Assembly: GCF_018691265.1 (NCBI RefSeq)
Contig: NW_024881322.1
Location: forward strand, 11,893,989 to 11,957,988
Source of the DNA: Tyto alba
Taxonomy: Eukaryota; Chordata; Aves; Strigiformes; Tytonidae
Length of the DNA: 64,000 nt
Reading direction: 5' to 3'
The position numbers and the translations under genes are program-made. Shown one piece after another: positions 62,201-64,000 of the stretch; the stretch's first letter is position 1, and the number at the start of each line of letters is the position of its first letter. The notes beneath the pieces were generated by a model. That model saw only the letters and a program-made list of their open reading frames with translations, did not search any database and was not told where the DNA came from.

Positions 62201-64000
62201 TAAAGTTTATAGTATATAAATTTTTAATGACAGAAAGTAAATATTCCTAGTAGTAGATATGAAGAGACCAAATACAATAATCTCTATTGTAAATGCACAT
62301 GTTCCTGTTTTCAAATGTGTCTGTTCACTTATATTTCTTTTAGGTGTTTTATTTAGTATTAAAAATCCGCTCTTACTTGAATGACATATTCCAGATGTAA
62401 ATGTATATAGATGCTCTTCAGGTGCTAGATGCCCAAACCATTATTGTGTGCTTCACAGCACATGAGTCTTTCGTGTGTGTATATTCCTATGTGTATGTAT
62501 GCACTTTACAGCCAGTGCCTTCACACTTCTTACTCTCTGTGTAGAAGTTTGCATATAGTGAAGCACTGTTTTATAAAATATCACCATTGGCACATTCACT
62601 ACTCCCAAGGAAGTCACGATCTGTGAGTTGTGTAAAGCTACACGTACAATTAATCTTTTGTAATGTGTCATAATACACTGTACATCATACACTGAATAGT
62701 TTGACCTATGTGTTACTGTAGTGCTATGAATGCCAGAGGTTCTGAGCAAAAGGTTGTGTCTGTTTCTAACCATCTTAACTTCCAGATCTCATTTTGAGTT
62801 TTGTGTTCCCAGAAGCCCAAAATCTAAAGGCAGGATTTTTTCCTGATTAATGTTGATTTCAATACAAAACAATCTGTACATCATTTCAGTACAAAACCTA
62901 ATCTGCTCAGCTTTATGTAAATCTTCCAAAATACACTAGGAGCAGGGATTTTTGCCGATAGAAATACTGGATTGGAAGGACAGCTGTTTGGCAGTGAGGT
63001 ACTTACCTTCCAGGAATTAATAACTGGTAAGTGTCCTTACCTTTCCACACTTACAGACTTTACAGTTGAGATGGGATGACAAGAAGCCAGGTTATTCTAT
63101 GAACTGCTCATGCTTTCAAAAGGAACAGATGCTGTGGTCTGTTGTAATTCTTTAAAATCAGTAAGATGTGCTACTCAAGAATACAAGCTGAGATTTTCCA
63201 AGACAGGAGCCAGAGTGGCAACATGCCTTTGCATATATCAACATAAGGAAATGATCCATTTATAGAAAAACTAATCCAACAGACCTTTGGAATTTTAGAT
63301 GGAAATCCGGAAGATACTGTCCTTTCCTCCAGCTGCTTTGGCCAAACTCATGGGGACAGCAAAGAGCCAACAAAGTCATCAGCCCTATGGCTAGTGTCAG
63401 AGAAACCTGGAGCTATTGCTGCGGTCATGTCAAGTCTCTGTTAATGTCTGTGTCTTGCTGTAATTAGTTACTCAGTGTTATGGAATCTCTTTGCTATCGC
63501 ACTAAAAGCATGTAGATTCAACATCTCTCATCTTCTTGTGTCCACTGATTTTTAAAATAGGGGTGGAACTACAGGCATATCAGAGGGTCAAAACTTCATT
63601 TTATGCCATTAGCTATGTCACTAGTAAAAGAAACACAAATAAATTCAAAGAATGCTACAATTTTCTGTTTCCTTTTCTGTCGTGTTGTATGTTAATTTCC
63701 ATTGTATAGAGCATACAGTCTCCATTGAAATTAAATGCAGTTACGTAGTTACATTACCCCAACTATCCCATGTTAAGGATGGAGTGATCAAGAAACTGCC
63801 CGTCCTTCTAGGTCTGGAGGTGTTCCTCACAAGTTAGGTTGGCAAGGCAACGTAAAGAAACATGCTGCCATCCCTATTCTCTGGATAAACAGAAAGTTCA
63901 AAGCTGTCAGAAAGCATTCAGCATGTACATTCACATGCCATACACGGCTATAAGGAAAGGAAAGAATGCTACAATGCTTTAAAAGTCAACAGGTTCAGAG

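Larger units (their letters stand above)
46871..64000. other. Long non-coding stretch at the right end
   Basis: About 17 kb without a recognisable exon. Items seen are the retroposed fragment at 51412, a 44 bp tandem duplication, the alternating tract at 56683, the CTCF-like site at 59212, T tracts at about 49197-49214 and 60698-60714, a GTG-initiated minus frame of 225 codons (59301-59978) and a CpG-retaining patch at about 61430-61540. The rest is ordinary AT-rich sequence. It may be intergenic or a long intron. Confidence 0.6.

Noticed and set aside
1..64000. CRISPR arrays, operons, phage or plasmid features, tRNA or rRNA genes
   Set aside because: The window is vertebrate nuclear DNA; no regularly spaced identical repeats, cloverleaf sequences or rRNA motifs were seen.

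Overview
This is a vertebrate nuclear window, almost certainly from a bird. The evidence is small exons in kilobase-scale introns with GT-AG borders, a CpG island, and several truncated CR1 LINEs with the avian 3' end signature. CR1 also occurs in turtles and crocodilians, so 'bird' is an inference; the species is not determinable by eye.

Left and centre (1-36 kb): the 5' part of FBXL2 on the minus strand. Five coding exons can be placed to the base: ATG alone at 35981-35983, then 20299-20360, 5445-5499, 3856-3930 and 254-348. They join in frame into the first 96 residues: a short N terminus, the F-box, and the start of the leucine-rich repeats. The remaining LRR exons and the C-terminal lipidation motif lie beyond base 1. 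Introns of about 15.6, 14.8, 1.5 and 3.5 kb hold a GC-rich CR1 (22.17-23.64 kb), an ancient CR1 split by a smaller insertion (8.2-9.25 kb), two diverged direct copies of an unidentified ~355 bp sequence (29.8 and 32.0 kb), a strong G-quadruplex tract (31.9 kb) and simple repeats.

Promoter (about 35.4-36.5 kb): a CpG island with GC boxes, a 22 bp tandem GC-box repeat, a CACGTG E-box, (GCC)n, a 20-base C run, two opposed CTCF-like motifs and a YY1-type motif. A CA-rich, degenerate minisatellite-like tract lies beside it (34.5-35.4 kb). A short plus-strand reading frame starting at 36268 and ending at a good splice donor suggests a divergent transcript, whose product I do not recognise.

Right (37-64 kb): no exon recognised. 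It holds two more CR1 fragments (39.6-40.5 kb plus strand, 46.2-46.9 kb minus strand), a 510 bp solo LTR with target-site repeats (44.38-44.89 kb), a tiny poly(A)-tailed retroposed fragment (51.4 kb), local tandem duplications, a 40 bp alternating purine-pyrimidine tract and a CTCF-like site.

I found no undescribed multi-gene system. The most worthwhile leads are the FBXL2 first-exon/promoter architecture, the possible divergent transcript, the paired unknown repeat and the nested ancient insertion.
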